A stretch of DNA of 64,000 bases from Chitinophagaceae bacterium (GCA_014879565.1 JACSRW010000022.1:62001-126000); one strand, 5' to 3'. Numbered from the stretch's first letter, positions 17,059 to 26,676 are shown. Program-made: numbers and translations. The notes: generated by a model not told the origin, from the sequence alone.

Positions 17059-17088
17059 GCCGGCGCCCTGTCATAACAGGAAACCGGC
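17059..17088 (+). other. Stable hairpin between the lipoprotein gene and the giant PKD gene
   Basis: GCCGG (17059-17063) pairs with CCGGC (17084-17088), and CCTGT (17067-17071) with ACAGG (17076-17080) around a CATA loop. A symmetrical 3x3 internal loop separates the stems. No U-run follows directly, so it may be a weak terminator or a 3' stabiliser of the lipoprotein message. Confidence 0.45.
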
Positions 17089-17179
17089 ACTACGAGAATT
17101 GAAAAAAATAATTGGCCGATTGGAACAGAGGAATAATTTTTGCTGTTATCCCGTTCCCGGCTTATAAACCAGTTACCTG

Positions 17180-20100
17180 TTGAAGCACCTGTTAAACCAT
17201 ATCCCGGCCAGAAACCTCCTGCTTTTCTGTCTTCTGACAGCCGGCTATTTCAGTTATGCCCAGCCAACAGCAAATTTTACAGCGGCCCCACTGGCTGGTT
17301 GTTCACCCCTGATTGTAAATTTCCAGGATCTTTCAACCGGCGGAGCCACCGCGTGGAACTGGAATTTCGGGAACGGCAATACCTCCACGCTTCAAAACCC
17401 GGTAGCCACCTATTTTACACCCGGCACCTATACCGTCACCCTGACGGTTACCAATGCAGGTGGCAGCAACAGCCTTGTACGTACAAATTATATAACGGTT
17501 TATGAACCGCCAACGGTGGATTTTTCCGCCAGTATTACCAGCGGATGTTTTCCGCTCCGGGTACAACTGACTGACTTATCCGTTGCCGGAGCAGGAAATA
17601 CCAATGTAAGCTGGGACTGGGATTTTGGTAACGGAGTAACTTCCAATCAGCAAAATCCGCTTGTTACCTACACCAATGCGGGCGTGTATAATGTTACGCT
17701 TCGTGTTACCAACGATAAAGGCTGTACGCGCACGGTGAGCCGGCCGGCTTATATTACTGTTACCAGCGGAGTCCGGGCCGGATTCACACAAAGCGCACCC
17801 ACTGTTTGCAGCGCACCTGCTTCCATCAGTTTCACCAATACGTCAACGGGTCCGCCGGTACTGAGTTACCAGTGGGATTTCGGAGACGGAAATACATCCA
17901 CCGCCCAGGATCCTGTTCATGCGTATACCGCAAATGGTTCATACACGGTAACACTGGTAACTTCCAGTACAGCCGGATGCCAGGATACGTTTCGTTTCAG
18001 TCCCCTGCAGATCGGGGGTATTGTAACTGATTTTACCTACCCGCCGGCGGTCTGTATTAATGAGCCGGCTTCTTTTGTAAATACATCCTCGCTTGCTGCC
18101 ATGAGTACAGCCTGGGATTTCGGCGATGGCAATACGGGTACCGGCAATACCACCTCTCATGCCTATGCGGCCCCGGGCACGTACACAGTAAAAATGGTGA
18201 ATGTGTACAGCCTTTGTACCGATTCAGCTTTTCATACCATCACGGTTAATCCCCGACCGGCTGCCGCATTTTCTGCCCCGCAGCGGATCAGTTGCCAGCC
18301 GCCCCTTACAGTGAATTTTCAGGATAATACAACAGGTGGACCGGTAAGCTGGCAATGGGATTTCGGCGACGGCAATACCTCCATCGCGCAGAACCCTGTT
18401 CATACGTACACCAATTACGGTAATTATACCGTAACCCTGATTGTTACCAACGCCTCCGGTTGTACAGATACGTTAATTCAAACAGATTTTGTCCGCATCC
18501 GCCGGGCGATTATGAGTGTACCCGGCTTACCCGACAGGGGCTGTATTCCCTTTACCAAAGCCTTCAATCCCGTGGTAAATACCCTGGATGCAGTTACTTC
18601 CTGGGAATGGGATTTCGGCGACGGAGGCAGTGCCTTTGTATCCAATCCGGTTCATACCTATACCGTCCAGGGAACCTATACCGTAAGACTGATCATCAGT
18701 ACCAGTACCGGCTGCAGGGATACCTTAACCCTGCCGGCTGCTATACGGGTAGGTACCAAACCCGTCACCAATTTTACCGCCGTACCCAGTCCGGTTTGCT
18801 CCCGTCAGCCGGTTCAGTTCACCAGCCTGGCCGCTCCGGCAGATGAATGGCTCTGGGATTTCGGAGACGGCTCCACTTCCACACTGGAAAACCCCACACA
18901 TAATTACAGTGATACCGGGTATTTTGATGTACAGCTGATCGCCACCAACAACGGCTGTCCCGATACCCTAACCATTACCAACCTCGTATATGTGGATCCG
19001 CCCATTGCCCGTTTCACCCCTACGGCCGATTGCGGCAACAGGCGGCGTTTCACTTTTAATGATTATTCCATCGGCGCCCTTACCTGGGAATGGGATTTCG
19101 GAGATGGCAGCCCCCTGCTGCTGAATGTGCAGAATCCGGCACATATATTTCCCGGACTGGGCACCTACACCGTAAGACTGGTGGTTACCAATGGCGCCTG
19201 CTCAGATACCTCTCTTGTAACCGTACAGGCGATGGATGAAACCGCCAATTTCAGCGCCGACCAGACCGTACTTTGTAAAGAAGCGCTGGTGAATTTCACT
19301 TCATCCGGATTTAATGCGGCCAATATCACTGATTATTACTGGGACTTTGGCGATGGATTTGCCGTAGCGGGCCTGAATCCGGCTATCGCTCATATCTACC
19401 CGAACAGCGGCACTTATACTGTCTCCCTCCGGATAACTGACCGCAACGGTTGTACCAATACCCTGGTAAGACCCAATTATATCCGGATAAATGGTCCCAT
19501 AGCCAATTTTTCCGCCAGCAATACAGCAGGCTGCAGCGGGTTACGCACCGGGTTTACCGATCTGTCTACCACCGACGGACAGAACAATATTGTCAGCTGG
19601 CAATGGGATTTCGGGGATGGCACGGTTCAGCAATTCACAGCCCCTCCCTTTGAACATACCTATGCAACTACCGGAACATTCACGGTAAAACTGGTCATAA
19701 CAGATGCCAGTGGCTGCCGGGACAGCCTGACCCGGAATGACCTGGTTATTACCACAGATCCGGTTCCCGATTTTGTGGTGGATACCCTCACCTGCCCGGG
19801 GGCCGTTTTACAATTCACCAACACATCCTTACCGGCGGGCATGAGCAGTACCTGGGATTTCGGAGACGGGAATACGTCCCTGCTGGACAATCCCACACAC
19901 AGTTATGCCGCCGCAGGACAATATACCATCAGGCTCAGGGTTACGGATGCCTATGGCTGCGCAGACTCTGTCACCCGCACCCAGTATATCCGGGTGGCAT
20001 TACCGGTGCCTGGTTTCACCATGAGTGACTCCATCACTTCCTGTACACCGCTTGAAGTGCAGTTTACCAATACATCGGTTTTCTTCACTTCCCTGCACTG

Positions 20101-21538
20101 GGATTTTGGCCCGGGCCAGGGTATATCCACGCTGCCCAACCCGGTTCACTATTTTTCTTCACCCGGTGTTTACCCTGTAAAACTGGTCGTTACCAGTCCG
20201 GGAGGCTGTATGGACTCCGTGATCAGAAATGTACGGGTATATGATACATCGGGCTCCATACTGGACTATACCCCCATTGCCGGTTGCAGTCCGCTTACCT
20301 TGAATATGAACGCGCAGACCCAGGGTCCCATGGCCTCTTATTTCTGGGATTTCGGGGATGGCAATACACAGACCACAACCACACCAAGCGCCACCCATAT
20401 CTATACCAATTTTGGAAATTTTGTACCCAAAGTGATCCTGGAAGATCCATCCGGATGTATTATACCGCTGGAAGGAACAGATACCTTACTGGTAAGAGGG
20501 GCACGGGCCAATTTTGGCGTGGATACGGCTTTTTTCTGTGATGCCGGCACCGTTCAGTTCACCGACTCCACCACGTTCAACGATCCTATTATCCAGTACA
20601 GCTGGGATTTTGGAGATGGCGGCAGCTCTACCCTGCAGGAGCCATCTCATTTGTATACCACACAGGGAATTTTTACTGTACAGCTGGCCGTACAGACACA
20701 AAGTGGTTGCAGGGATACCCTGCAGAAACCGGCCGTGGTGAAAGTGATCTACCGGCCGTTGATTGATATCAGCGGAGATTCGGTGATTTGTATCAATAAC
20801 TCAATTCAGCACACCGGAATCTTTATCCGGCCAGACACTTCAGCCGTTAGCTGGCAATGGACTTTCCCCAACGGTAACAGCTCCGGCTTACAGGATCCGC
20901 CCCGCCAGACTTATACTACAGCCGGCACTTTCACGGCCACAGCCATCGCGACCAACAGCAGTGGTTGCCGGGATACGACCTTGCAGACCATACGCGTGAA
21001 TCCCCTTCCGGTGGTCAGCATGCCGGCGGAACTGACGGTAACGGCCGGCAATCCGGTCACTATCCCGGCTGTCTATTCCCCCAATACCAGCAGCTGGATA
21101 TGGTCACCGTCTTCCGGTCTCAGTTGCGCCAATTGTGCCACACCGGATGCGGACCCGCAGTTTAATACCGGCTACCAGGTTTATTTTACGGATGACAACG
21201 GTTGCAGTAATACAGGAAGAATATTTATCCGGGTATTGTGCGGAAACGGAAACCTGTTTATCCCCAATACTTTTTCACCCAACGGGGATGGCAGCAATGA
21301 TGTGTTTTATCCAAGGGGCAGAGGACTGGAGCGCGTAAAACTGTTGCGGATCTTCAACCGCTGGGGTGAAGTGGTGTTTGAGAGAAGGGATTTTCCGGTA
21401 AATGATCCGCTGACAGGCTGGAATGGCCGTTATAAAGGACAGGACCCCAAAGCAGATGTGTATGTATACCAGGCGGAGGTTTTTTGCGCCAACGGGGAAC
21501 TGATCCGGTTAAACGGTAATGTGGCTTTAATACTTTAA
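17180..21538 (+). CDS. Giant PKD-repeat protein with T9SS type B sorting domain, 1452 aa
   Basis: A TTG start at 17180 gives a clean signal peptide (MKHLLNHIPARNLLLF, ending SYAQ). About fifteen PKD-type Ig-like domains of roughly 85 residues follow, each marked by a variant of WxWDFGDGNTST and a trailing GTYTVxLxVT. Two are degenerate: one has DFGPGQG and the last has TFPNGNS. The C-terminal 95 residues are a type B T9SS sorting domain (FIPNTFSPNGDGSNDVF, then IFNRWGEVVFER and GWNGRYKGQ). The protein is therefore exported by T9SS and probably attached to, or shed from, the surface as an adhesin or gliding-related fibre. The PorP/SprF gene starts 5 bases after its stop, as is usual for type B cargo. 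Confidence 0.93.
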   Translation: MKHLLNHIPARNLLLFCLLTAGYFSYAQPTANFTAAPLAGCSPLIVNFQDLSTGGATAWNWNFGNGNTSTLQNPVATYFTPGTYTVTLTVTNAGGSNSLVRTNYITVYEPPTVDFSASITSGCFPLRVQLTDLSVAGAGNTNVSWDWDFGNGVTSNQQNPLVTYTNAGVYNVTLRVTNDKGCTRTVSRPAYITVTSGVRAGFTQSAPTVCSAPASISFTNTSTGPPVLSYQWDFGDGNTSTAQDPVHAYTANGSYTVTLVTSSTAGCQDTFRFSPLQIGGIVTDFTYPPAVCINEPASFVNTSSLAAMSTAWDFGDGNTGTGNTTSHAYAAPGTYTVKMVNVYSLCTDSAFHTITVNPRPAAAFSAPQRISCQPPLTVNFQDNTTGGPVSWQWDFGDGNTSIAQNPVHTYTNYGNYTVTLIVTNASGCTDTLIQTDFVRIRRAIMSVPGLPDRGCIPFTKAFNPVVNTLDAVTSWEWDFGDGGSAFVSNPVHTYTVQGTYTVRLIISTSTGCRDTLTLPAAIRVGTKPVTNFTAVPSPVCSRQPVQFTSLAAPADEWLWDFGDGSTSTLENPTHNYSDTGYFDVQLIATNNGCPDTLTITNLVYVDPPIARFTPTADCGNRRRFTFNDYSIGALTWEWDFGDGSPLLLNVQNPAHIFPGLGTYTVRLVVTNGACSDTSLVTVQAMDETANFSADQTVLCKEALVNFTSSGFNAANITDYYWDFGDGFAVAGLNPAIAHIYPNSGTYTVSLRITDRNGCTNTLVRPNYIRINGPIANFSASNTAGCSGLRTGFTDLSTTDGQNNIVSWQWDFGDGTVQQFTAPPFEHTYATTGTFTVKLVITDASGCRDSLTRNDLVITTDPVPDFVVDTLTCPGAVLQFTNTSLPAGMSSTWDFGDGNTSLLDNPTHSYAAAGQYTIRLRVTDAYGCADSVTRTQYIRVALPVPGFTMSDSITSCTPLEVQFTNTSVFFTSLHWDFGPGQGISTLPNPVHYFSSPGVYPVKLVVTSPGGCMDSVIRNVRVYDTSGSILDYTPIAGCSPLTLNMNAQTQGPMASYFWDFGDGNTQTTTTPSATHIYTNFGNFVPKVILEDPSGCIIPLEGTDTLLVRGARANFGVDTAFFCDAGTVQFTDSTTFNDPIIQYSWDFGDGGSSTLQEPSHLYTTQGIFTVQLAVQTQSGCRDTLQKPAVVKVIYRPLIDISGDSVICINNSIQHTGIFIRPDTSAVSWQWTFPNGNSSGLQDPPRQTYTTAGTFTATAIATNSSGCRDTTLQTIRVNPLPVVSMPAELTVTAGNPVTIPAVYSPNTSSWIWSPSSGLSCANCATPDADPQFNTGYQVYFTDDNGCSNTGRIFIRVLCGNGNLFIPNTFSPNGDGSNDVFYPRGRGLERVKLLRIFNRWGEVVFERRDFPVNDPLTGWNGRYKGQDPKADVYVYQAEVFCANGELIRLNGNVALIL

Positions 21539-21543
21539 AAAAG

Positions 21544-22548
21544 ATGCCGACGCGGTTTACGATATACGTGTTTATTCTTCTGCTGGCAGGGCCCCTGTTT
21601 ACAGCGGGACAGGATGTGCATTTTTCACAGTTTTTTGAAGCCCCGCTCTGGCGGAATCCCTCCCTGGCGGGAATATTCACCGGCGATGTGAGGGTACAGG
21701 CTGTTTACCGCGACCAGTGGAACAGTGTGACGGATGCGTACCGCACAGGTTCGGTGAATGCGGAATATAAAATGCCTGTGGGGAAACAAAATGATTTTGT
21801 CACGCTTGGCCTGCAGGCTTTGTATGACAGGGCGGGCACGATCGGATGGACTTCGGTGCATATGCTGCCTGCACTCAATTATCATAAATCACTCAGCGCG
21901 GAGCGTAACCGTTACCTTTCACTCGGTTTTATGGGGGGCTGGGTGCAGCGGTATTTTGATCCCGGCAAGATGACCACCAACAGCCAGTATGAAAACGGCG
22001 GGCTGGGCGAAAACCTGCTCAATAACCGTTATAATTACCTCGACGGAAGTGTGGGGCTGAGTTATAATTCCAATCTCAATTACCAGCCGGAGAATAATTT
22101 TTATATCGGTGTGGCCTATCATCATTTCAACCGGCCCACTGCTTCCTTTTACCGGAATAACCAGATCGGGCTGCACCCCAAGTGGGTCTTTTCCGGCGGC
22201 TTACGGTTAGGCGTATCCGATTATGCGTACCTGACTTTACAGGGTGACCATTCCCGGCAGGGGGGGCATACAGAAACCCTTTTGGGCACCCTTTATGGCA
22301 TTAAACTGGGAGAAGACCCGGATAAGCCGGCCTATACCCTTCACGGGGGCGCCTTTCTGCGCTGGAATGATGCCCTGGTACCCGTACTCAAACTGGATTA
22401 TCCTCCCTTTTCCGTTGCTTTCAGTTATGATGTCAATATATCAAAACTCAGACCTTCCAGTTACGGAAGAGGAGGGTTTGAAATGTCGGTCACCTATTCC
22501 GGCTTTCTCCGCAGAAATGAAGGCTACCTGCTTTGCCCCCGGTTCTGA
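21544..22548 (+). CDS. PorP/SprF-family T9SS outer-membrane protein, 334 aa
   Basis: The protein starts with a signal peptide and then QDVHFSQFFEAPLWRNPSLAGIF, the hallmark opening of PorP/SprF. It continues as a 14-strand-type barrel with YRDQWNSV, GLQALYDRAG and VAYHHFNRPTASF, ending in a barrel-type strand and CPRF. PorP/SprF proteins bind type B sorting domains and anchor their cargo at the surface with the T9SS. The gene is almost contiguous with the 1452-aa cargo gene, so this copy is presumably dedicated to that cargo. A homologous pair with the same order is at 33196-37818. Confidence 0.95.
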   Translation: MPTRFTIYVFILLLAGPLFTAGQDVHFSQFFEAPLWRNPSLAGIFTGDVRVQAVYRDQWNSVTDAYRTGSVNAEYKMPVGKQNDFVTLGLQALYDRAGTIGWTSVHMLPALNYHKSLSAERNRYLSLGFMGGWVQRYFDPGKMTTNSQYENGGLGENLLNNRYNYLDGSVGLSYNSNLNYQPENNFYIGVAYHHFNRPTASFYRNNQIGLHPKWVFSGGLRLGVSDYAYLTLQGDHSRQGGHTETLLGTLYGIKLGEDPDKPAYTLHGGAFLRWNDALVPVLKLDYPPFSVAFSYDVNISKLRPSSYGRGGFEMSVTYSGFLRRNEGYLLCPRF

Positions 22549-22601
22549 CCAGTACAGAACTTTCCGGCTGCTTCTTTGTTTAACTCAGAAACATATTCAT
22601 T

Positions 22602-23072
22602 ATGGCTATCACCACCGGGCAGCAAGCCCCCGATTTCACCCTGTTTGACCACGAAAAGAATCCGGTTAAGCTCTCTGAACAGAAAGGGCATCCTGTTTTA
22701 TTGCTTTTCTTCCCGCAGGCATTTACCAGTGTCTGCACCAAAGAACTCTGCAGCGTCCGGGATTCCATCAGCATCTATAATAATGCGCAGGCAAAGGTCT
22801 TTGGCATTTCCGTGGATTCCGTTTTTACGCTGGCCCGGTTCCGGGAAGAACAGCAGCTGAACTTTCCCCTGCTTAGTGATTTCAATAAAGAAGTGTCTTC
22901 CTTATACGGAACAATTTACCAGGACTGGATCCTGAACATGAAAGGGGTTTCAAAACGTTCCGCTTTTGTAATTGACAAAGAAGGGATCATCCGGTATGCT
23001 GAGGTACTGGAAAGTGCCGGGGATATACCCGACTTTGACAAGATTAATGAGACCCTGAACGGACTTCGTTAA
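22602..23072 (+). CDS. Peroxiredoxin (AhpC/TSA family), 156 aa
   Basis: A thioredoxin-fold peroxidase reducing hydroperoxides in the cytoplasm. It opens with GQQAPDFTLFD, has the active-site region FFPQAFTSVCTKELC, where C45 is in the peroxidatic position and C50 lies five residues on as in BCP/AhpE-like enzymes, and then VFGISVDSVFTLARF, FPLLSDFNKEV and KRSAFVIDKEGII. The usual PxxxTxxC motif is altered to PQAFTSVC, keeping the essential Thr and Cys. There is no signal peptide. The downstream intergenic region contains a 31-base palindrome. Confidence 0.92.
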   Translation: MAITTGQQAPDFTLFDHEKNPVKLSEQKGHPVLLLFFPQAFTSVCTKELCSVRDSISIYNNAQAKVFGISVDSVFTLARFREEQQLNFPLLSDFNKEVSSLYGTIYQDWILNMKGVSKRSAFVIDKEGIIRYAEVLESAGDIPDFDKINETLNGLR

Positions 23073-23095
23073 ATTTTTGCAGATAGTGTGCGCAA

Positions 23096-23126
23096 ACGCG
23101 TTATAAATCATTGATTTATAACGCGT
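23096..23126. repeat. Perfect 15-bp inverted repeat with a one-base centre
   Basis: ACGCGTTATAAATCA (23096-23110) and TGATTTATAACGCGT (23112-23126) are exact reverse complements around a single T. It begins 23 bases after the peroxiredoxin stop and ends 78 bases before the next gene. No T-run follows on either strand, which argues against a standard terminator. It could be an operator or a cruciform-type 3' processing hairpin. Confidence 0.8.
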
Positions 23127-23191
23127 ACTTTCCACCCGTAGTTTTACGATAGGTTTATCAAAAAAAGGGGCTACTTTTAGTATAATAAAAG

Positions 23192-23199
23192 TAAATTTG
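23192..23199 (+). promoter_or_regulatory. TAAATTTG, match to the Bacteroidota -7 element
   Basis: TAAATTTG fits TAnnTTTG exactly and ends 5 bases before the TTG codon used as start at 23205. No TTG lies at the usual spacing upstream. If used, transcription would begin at or next to the start codon, giving a nearly leaderless message. Confidence 0.3.
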
Positions 23200-23204
23200 T
23201 TTCG

Positions 23205-23549
23205 TTGAGACGAGTTTTACCCATATTACTCATTTGCCTTTTTTCAGCACTGATGGGCTCTGCGCAGAGCATCGGGCGAAGCGGTTTGCCGGAGTCTGAC
23301 CGGATCGTTAAGCTATATCCCAACCCGGCTACGACCTATATCACTTTTGATTTGCAGGATAATTACCGCCGGGGGCTGACCTTACAGGTGTACAACGGTG
23401 TACTGGGTAAAAAAATGTATGAAACACAGAACCTGCCGCAGAAATTCAATCTCAATCTGAATGATTATACCCGCGGTATGTATATCTACCACCTGCTTGA
23501 CAATTCCGGAAAAATCATAGAGTCCGGTAAGTTCCAGGTTTCCCGTTAA
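23205..23549 (+). CDS. Minimal T9SS type A sorting-domain protein, 114 aa
   Basis: A TTG start gives a good signal peptide (MRRVLPILLICLFSALMGSAQ). The mature 93 residues are almost entirely a type A sorting domain: KLYPNPATTYITFDL, LQVYNGVLGKKMYE, YTRGMYIYHLL and SGKIIESGKFQVSR. The usual domain of this kind is about 75-80 residues and sits behind a large catalytic or adhesive part. Here only about 13 residues precede it. It may be a free sorting module, a small secreted peptide or a remnant of a larger gene. The next in-frame ATG (23252) would destroy the signal peptide, which supports the TTG. Confidence 0.8.
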   Translation: MRRVLPILLICLFSALMGSAQSIGRSGLPESDRIVKLYPNPATTYITFDLQDNYRRGLTLQVYNGVLGKKMYETQNLPQKFNLNLNDYTRGMYIYHLLDNSGKIIESGKFQVSR

Positions 23550-23568
23550 TTCCCTTTTTCCATCTTTT

Positions 23569-24750
23569 TTACTGCACCTGCACAATCAGGAATTTCAGGT
23601 ATTGGGTATTCTCCTGTCCCCAAATAATGGGATGATCCGGCGACTGTGTCTGAAAATGAACCTGCCGGATACGACGGCGGGCATCTTTGGCTGCCAGGGA
23701 AATGATTTCAAGAAAAAGTTCCGGGTTTACCAGGTTGGTGCAGGAAGACGTAACGAGAAAGCCGCCCGGTTTTACCAGTTTCATACCCCGCAGGTTGATT
23801 TCTTTATAACCGGTAATGGCTTTCTGAATGGTTTCCCGGCTTTTTGTAAAGGCGGGTGGATCCAGCATCACCACGTCGTACTGGCGGCCGTCTTTACCCC
23901 ATTGTTTCAGTACATCAAAAGCATTGGCGGCTTCAAAACGGCAGCGGTCGGCCAGGCCGTTCAGTTCCGCATTGCGGTTGGCCTGTGCCACCGCGGAGGC
24001 GGAGATATCAAGTCCCAGTACTGACCGGGCTCCGTAATAAGCTGCATGTATTTCGAAGGTGCCCGTATAGGTAAAGGCGCCAAGCACATCCGCCCCTTTG
24101 GCAATATGCTGTATGGCTCTCCGGTTATCCTGCTGATCCAGAAAATAGCCTGTTTTCTGGCCATTTTCCAGGTCAACATGAAATCTTAACCCGTTTTCAT
24201 TGATTACAATCTGCGTATCAAATGGGGCCGATAAAAATCCTTTTTGCTGGGGAAGACCTTCCAGTTCCCTGACAGGAACGTCATTGCGTTCATAAATTCC
24301 TTTGGGACTGAATATTGTTTCCAGTGCCTTTACCAGGGCAGGCTTCCATACATCCATTCCCAGGGCCAGGGTCTGTATCACGAAATAATCATTGAATTTA
24401 TCAATGATCAGCTGGGGGAGTCCGTCGGCCTCACCGAATACAAGCCGGCAATTTTCCGTGTAGCCGATTTTGCAGCGGTAGTCCCAGCATTCCTTTATTT
24501 TTTCAAGAAACCACTGTTCATTGATGGTATCGTTCTTTTTCCGGGAGAGTAACCGGACCAGGATCTGTGAACGGGGATTAAAATAGCCCTGCCCAATGAA
24601 TTTATAATCATGAGCAAATACGGAGACAACCGCACCCGCCTCCGGATTCCCTTCCGTCTTCTCCACCTCATTGGCAAAAATCCAGGGGTGTCCGTTGGCA
24701 ACCCGGGGGGCAATTTTTTTACGCAGAAATACTTTATACATGGGGGCCAA
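23569..24750 (-). CDS. Class I SAM-dependent rRNA methyltransferase, RlmI-like, 393 aa
   Basis: The N-terminal PUA domain (KVFLRKKIAPRVANGHPWIFANEV) is followed by the central RlmI domain and a Rossmann methyltransferase with motif I DVLGAFTYTGTFEIHAA near residue 220, VLGLDISASAV and the catalytic-region DPPAFTKS near 300. This is the order seen in the RlmI (m5C1962 of 23S rRNA) and RlmK-like families. A cysteine occurs in SSCTNL, as expected for the RlmI subgroup. M1 or M4 could be the start; the ATG at 24750 is given. Confidence 0.92.
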   Translation of the reverse strand: MAPMYKVFLRKKIAPRVANGHPWIFANEVEKTEGNPEAGAVVSVFAHDYKFIGQGYFNPRSQILVRLLSRKKNDTINEQWFLEKIKECWDYRCKIGYTENCRLVFGEADGLPQLIIDKFNDYFVIQTLALGMDVWKPALVKALETIFSPKGIYERNDVPVRELEGLPQQKGFLSAPFDTQIVINENGLRFHVDLENGQKTGYFLDQQDNRRAIQHIAKGADVLGAFTYTGTFEIHAAYYGARSVLGLDISASAVAQANRNAELNGLADRCRFEAANAFDVLKQWGKDGRQYDVVMLDPPAFTKSRETIQKAITGYKEINLRGMKLVKPGGFLVTSSCTNLVNPELFLEIISLAAKDARRRIRQVHFQTQSPDHPIIWGQENTQYLKFLIVQVQ

Positions 24751-24867
24751 AGGTAAGGAAAGCGCCCCATGCCGGGAAGGAACAGGCTGTCATAAAGCTG
24801 GCTGAACCTGCTGACTTTCAGGCTGCGGAACCCGGTTTATACAGCCAATTTGTCCCTTTAAACCGGG

Positions 24868-24897
24868 TTGGCAGTATTCTTGACAATCGTACCTTTG
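24868..24897 (+). promoter_or_regulatory. Bacteroidota-type primary promoter of grpE-dnaJ
   Basis: TTG (24868-24870), exactly 19 bases, then TACCTTTG (24890-24897) is a full match to the TTG-N19-TAnnTTTG consensus of the primary sigma factor in Bacteroidota. Transcription should start near 24904, about 10 bases before the grpE ATG at 24915. It also rules out the in-frame TTG at 24906 as the likely start. Confidence 0.8.
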
Positions 24898-24914
24898 CAC
24901 ACAATTTGCAAAAA

Positions 24915-25484
24915 ATGGCAGCAGAAAAAAAAGAACAGGAGGTCCCGGTAAACGGGGATGAGAACAGCATGAATATTAATGCGGATGAAAGCATCAGCGG
25001 CAGTACCGGGCTGAATGAACCGGTAAACGAAGAGGATGCCGCAGAGAAACTGCAATCGGCCCTGGATGAAGCCAATGACAAATATCTTCGCCTCGCGGCT
25101 GAATTTGACAATTTCAGACGGCGGAATGCCAAAGAGCGTATTGAGCTGATTCAGACAGCCGGGCGGGATGTCATCAGCAGTTTGCTGGACGTGCTGGATG
25201 ATTGTGACCGGGCGCAGAAACAGGTGGAAAGCAGCGGGGATGCGGCCGCCATCCGGGAAGGGGTATTACTGGTTTTTAATAAACTTCGCAGCAGTCTGCA
25301 GGCCCGTGGACTTAAAGTCATGGCCACCACCGGGGAGGACTTTAACCCGGATCTGCATGAGGCCATCACGGAAATACCTGCTCCTTCCGAAGAGCTGAAA
25401 GGAAAAGTAGTGGATGAAGTGGTGAAAGGGTATTACCTTAATGATAAAATCATCCGTCACGCCAAAGTGGTGGTAGGGAAATAA
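24915..25484 (+). CDS. grpE: Nucleotide exchange factor GrpE, 189 aa
   Basis: GrpE releases ADP from DnaK and works with DnaJ in the Hsp70 cycle. The acidic, low-complexity first 40 residues precede the long dimerisation helix ([36 protein letters not shown]) and the C-terminal beta domain ([40 protein letters not shown]). The ATG at 24915 is chosen over the in-frame TTG three codons earlier because of the promoter position. dnaJ follows after 28 bases, a classic grpE-dnaJ pair. No dnaK or CIRCE element is seen. Confidence 0.97.
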   Translation: MAAEKKEQEVPVNGDENSMNINADESISGSTGLNEPVNEEDAAEKLQSALDEANDKYLRLAAEFDNFRRRNAKERIELIQTAGRDVISSLLDVLDDCDRAQKQVESSGDAAAIREGVLLVFNKLRSSLQARGLKVMATTGEDFNPDLHEAITEIPAPSEELKGKVVDEVVKGYYLNDKIIRHAKVVVGK

Positions 25485-25512
25485 TTTATTCTGCAACCTG
25501 TCAACAAGTTCC

Positions 25513-26676
25513 ATGTCGAAAAGAGATTTTTACGAAATCCTGGGTGTCACAAAAAGCGCCTCTGCGGATGAGATTAAAAAGGCTTACCGTAAAGTGGCGA
25601 TGCAATACCATCCTGACCGTAACCCGGGAGATAAGGCGGCGGAAGAGAAATTTAAGGAAGCGGCGGAGGCCTATGAAGTGCTGAGTGATGCGGATAAAAA
25701 AGCGCAGTATGACCGGTATGGACATGCGGGACTGAGCGGCAATGGCCGGGGTGGCTTCAGCGGCGGCGGGATGAATATGGATGATATCTTCAGTCAGTTC
25801 GGAGATATTTTCGGCGATGATCTGTTTGGCAGTTTCTTTGGCGGACAGGGCCGGGGCGGCGGCCGCGGACAAAAAAGCCGGGGTGTACGCGGAAGTAACC
25901 TGCGGGTAAAAATCAAACTCAATTACGAGGAAATTGCCAAAGGCGTTACCAAAAACATCAAGGTTAAAAAACATGTAACCTGCAGCCATTGCAGCGGCAG
26001 CGGGGCTAAAGACAAAGGCAGTGTACAAACCTGCAGCACCTGTGGCGGCAGCGGACAGGTTCGCAGGGTTCAGAATACTTTCCTGGGCCAGATGCAGACA
26101 GTGACCACCTGCCCGTCCTGTAACGGAGAAGGCACCACGGTAACGGCGAAATGCGGCTCCTGCAAAGGAGAAGGCCGGGTATACGGGGAAGAAACGGTGA
26201 GTATTGATATTCCGGCCGGTGTGCAGGAAGGCATGCAGATGAATGTGAGCGGCAAGGGGAATGCAGGGGAAAGAGGCGGTATGCCGGGCGACCTGATTAT
26301 TCTGATTGAAGAAGAACAGCATAAAGAATTATTCCGTGAAGGGCTGAATGTGGCCTATGAACTTCACCTGTCCTTCCCGGATGCGGTATTCGGCACCCAG
26401 GTGGAAGTACCCACGATTGACGGACGTGCCAAGATCAAAATTCCGGCCGGCACCCAGAGTGGCCGTATTTTCCGGCTCAAGGGAAAAGGTTTTCCTGCTG
26501 TAAATTCCTATGAAAAAGGAGACCAGCTGATACAGGTGAATGTATGGACCCCGCAGCACCTGAGTGCGGAGGAAAAATCAATGCTGGAAAAGCTGGGGCA
26601 ATCGCCGAACTTCAAACCTCACCCCGAAAAAAGCGACCGGAACTTTTTTGACAAACTGAAGGAACTTTTCTCCTGA
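25513..26676 (+). CDS. dnaJ: Chaperone protein DnaJ, 387 aa
   Basis: A full type I DnaJ: the J domain with HPD in [11 protein letters not shown] near residue 35, a Gly/Phe-rich linker ([11 protein letters not shown] to [10 protein letters not shown]), four zinc motifs ([24 protein letters not shown] and CKGEG with its upstream Cys) and the C-terminal substrate domains. It stimulates DnaK ATPase activity and delivers unfolded substrates. It is cotranscribed with grpE. A large hairpin after the stop probably ends the transcript. Confidence 0.98.
   Translation: MSKRDFYEILGVTKSASADEIKKAYRKVAMQYHPDRNPGDKAAEEKFKEAAEAYEVLSDADKKAQYDRYGHAGLSGNGRGGFSGGGMNMDDIFSQFGDIFGDDLFGSFFGGQGRGGGRGQKSRGVRGSNLRVKIKLNYEEIAKGVTKNIKVKKHVTCSHCSGSGAKDKGSVQTCSTCGGSGQVRRVQNTFLGQMQTVTTCPSCNGEGTTVTAKCGSCKGEGRVYGEETVSIDIPAGVQEGMQMNVSGKGNAGERGGMPGDLIILIEEEQHKELFREGLNVAYELHLSFPDAVFGTQVEVPTIDGRAKIKIPAGTQSGRIFRLKGKGFPAVNSYEKGDQLIQVNVWTPQHLSAEEKSMLEKLGQSPNFKPHPEKSDRNFFDKLKELFS

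Noticed and set aside
17300-20900. CRISPR-like or tandem DNA repeats
   Set aside because: The repeated strings are codons for WDFGDGNT and similar motifs in PKD domains, spaced about 255 bases apart inside one open frame.
24906-24908. TTG at 24906 as start of grpE
   Set aside because: It lies at about the predicted transcription start from the TACCTTTG box, whereas the ATG at 24915 leaves a short leader.
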